Source: Isotricha intestinalis
Lineage: Eukaryota > Ciliophora > Litostomatea > Vestibuliferida > Isotrichidae
Assembly: GCA_023807065.1 (NCBI GenBank)
Contig: JAJJLU010000608.1
Span: 1-27,490 of the forward strand
DNA length: 27,490 bases
Direction: 5' to 3'
Position numbers and translations under genes: made by a program. The notes beneath the pieces are model-generated. The model was not told the origin of the DNA and did no database searches. It was given only the letters and a program-made list of their open reading frames with translations. Numbering within the stretch: position 1 is the stretch's first letter; every line of letters begins with the position of its first letter. Below, piece by piece: positions 26,148 through 27,490 of this stretch.

Positions 26148-27490
26148 TTATATTACTGAAAAAATATTTTGTTCTAAAAAGATGCTTTTCCAAAAGTAAT
26201 AATGCCCCTTTTTTCTTACATCATATTTTTAAATTTTCTCATTATTAGGATCAATATCATTAAAAATTATCCTGTCAAATTCTTTAATTCATTATTGATA
26301 AAAGAATTTTAATAATATCAAAAGATATTTTTCCTTTATTTATTGTTTTCAAAAAAAGAAAAGAATAAGTTATATTAATTCATTTAATAATTTTGTTTTT
26401 ATTAAATTATCTCCCAAAATTCCTTTACAATCAATATAACCGTTATTTCAATTAACTAACTATAATAATATATATTTTAATTAAACTTTTATCATTCATC
26501 TTTTGATAATTTCCATGCGAATCTTTAAACTTAATTATATTTATTGATTCATATAATTGATTTCTAAGATAGAGAAAAATTTTAATAAAAATTGGGATAA
26601 ATTATCATTTTGAAGATATTCCCTTTTCAAAAATAAAAAATGTAATGTATTTTAATCGAGGTTTTGAATTTTATAAAATTTAATGATTGTAAAAAAGTAA
26701 ACTAATTCAATAAAAATTAAAATAGAAGACAAAAAACACTTATTTTTATTTTACTATTTGGATTTTTAAAAAATGAATAAAAATTTTTATTAATATATAA
26801 GTTTATAATATTAATTAAATAATGTTTATTTGGCTTTTATTAATATGTCAAAAAAATATAATTGTTTTTCGTTTTTTTTATTTGTTCTAATCTTTGATTA
26901 TCTATTTTTTTATTTTTATTTAAATTATTTTTTGATAAATCCCTATTTCATTTTTAAATGTTTTATTATATAATTTCTTAAAAATATGATTAGGAAGTTT
27001 ATTATTGTTATCTATCTATATCATTATTATCATCAAATTTGATTTTTCTTTGAAGACACCCATAAGATGTTTTTTTTTTGAATGAAATATTTTTTTTGTC
27101 TTCATTAATTGCATTTTCCTATATTTGTTTATTTTTAAAATAAATTGTGCACTCAGGAAAAATTTTTTCTTTGAAAATAAAATTTTTTTCCTCATTTTGT
27201 TTAAATATGATAAAAGGAATTTTATTTTTTTGTAAAAATTCCATTGTGTATAAAAACATGTAATAATTTGAGAAATTTCTTTTTTTTTACATCTTCTACA
27301 TTTAAATTGTTTTCATATTTTATAATATCTTTAACTCTAGTAGTTGATTTACATATTGTATTATATTCAGTAAAATTTTTTTTAGAATAAAAATTATCAT
27401 ATAAATAACTTAAATATTAATTTTAGAGTTTTTATTTAAATTATTATTTTTTTTATAGTGTTAAATAAATTTTTATTTTAAACATCCATA
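26148..27490 (-). pseudogene. Degenerate calcium-dependent protein kinase (CDPK) gene, 5' end beyond the window
   Basis: Read on the minus strand, an open stretch 27416-27225 gives LYDNFYSKKNF and IIKYENNLNVEDVKKKKF, matching the hinge and helix D-E region of CDPK kinase domains. After a one-base shift at an A5 run (27252-27256 on the plus strand) comes NKIPFIIFKQNEEKNFIFKE, aligning with the catalytic loop I-V-H-R-D-L-K-P-E-N but with His-Arg-Asp destroyed. TAG follows at 27119-27121, then further shifts, including one at a GATA duplication near 27010. Downstream, in order, are LYLRNQLYESINIIKFKD (junction/EF1), NGYIDCKGILGD (EF2), NKGKISFDIIKILL (EF3, about 36 codons after EF2, the canonical spacing) and FDRIIFNDIDPNNEKI (EF4), ending near TAA 26148-26150. 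Multiple frames and stops make it a dead gene. An intron-rich active gene is unlikely given the lost catalytic triad. Confidence 0.72.

Noticed and set aside
1..27490. CRISPR arrays, insertion sequences, prophage or other prokaryotic systems
   Set aside because: No spaced direct repeats, transposase or phage motifs were seen, and the gene content is clearly eukaryotic.

Overview
The window looks like the left end of a macronuclear chromosome from a ciliate. It opens with a C-rich telomere (CCCCAAT repeats, positions 1-32) and is very AT-rich. It carries closely spaced genes that read as single exons, including one of 2443 codons. TAA, TGA and TAG all end genes at sensible protein boundaries (TAA in most; TGA at 21105-21107 and 22478-22480; TAG at 6678-6680), so the standard code applies. 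A standard-code, AT-rich ciliate with this telomere unit would fit a litostome such as a rumen ciliate. That last step rests on memory of the telomere unit and was not checked here.

Layout, left to right: telomere; a decayed reading frame (+, about 146-535); a membrane-anchored pepsin-like protein that has lost catalytic residues (-, 680-1909); a short membrane-segment ORF with a frameshifted tail (-, 2107-2398); a dual-specificity phosphatase fused to gelsolin-like repeats (+, 2795-4957); a spacer with a possible relic; a rhomboid intramembrane protease (+, 5823-6680); a Pumilio-family RNA-binding protein (+, 7080-8795); a 1.4 kb spacer with a decayed minus-strand frame; an Asn-rich coiled-coil protein (-, 10184-11143); a giant BEACH-WD40 protein (-, 11752-19083); two tightly packed coiled-coil or charged proteins (+, 19429-19842 and 19891-21107, the second with an apparent one-base frame break in an A10 run); a basic low-complexity protein (-, 21394-22359); a coiled-coil/PH-domain protein (-, 22478-24976); a clathrin light chain (+, 25318-25878); and, running off the right edge, the wreck of a calcium-dependent protein kinase gene (-, 26148-27490).

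Several products point to membrane traffic and signalling: clathrin light chain, BEACH-WD40, PH/coiled-coil, rhomboid and a membrane-bound A1-like protein. There is no operon-style logic. Genes sit in tandem, divergent and convergent pairs with AT-rich spacers of about 50 to 1400 bp.

The most notable observation is that some gene-free spacers are not featureless. The right-hand one keeps alignable pieces of a CDPK kinase C-lobe followed by its EF-hands, broken by frameshifts and stops. The left subtelomeric spacer keeps codon-phased base composition despite 11 in-frame stops. No tRNA, rRNA, CRISPR, transposon or viral gene was recognised.
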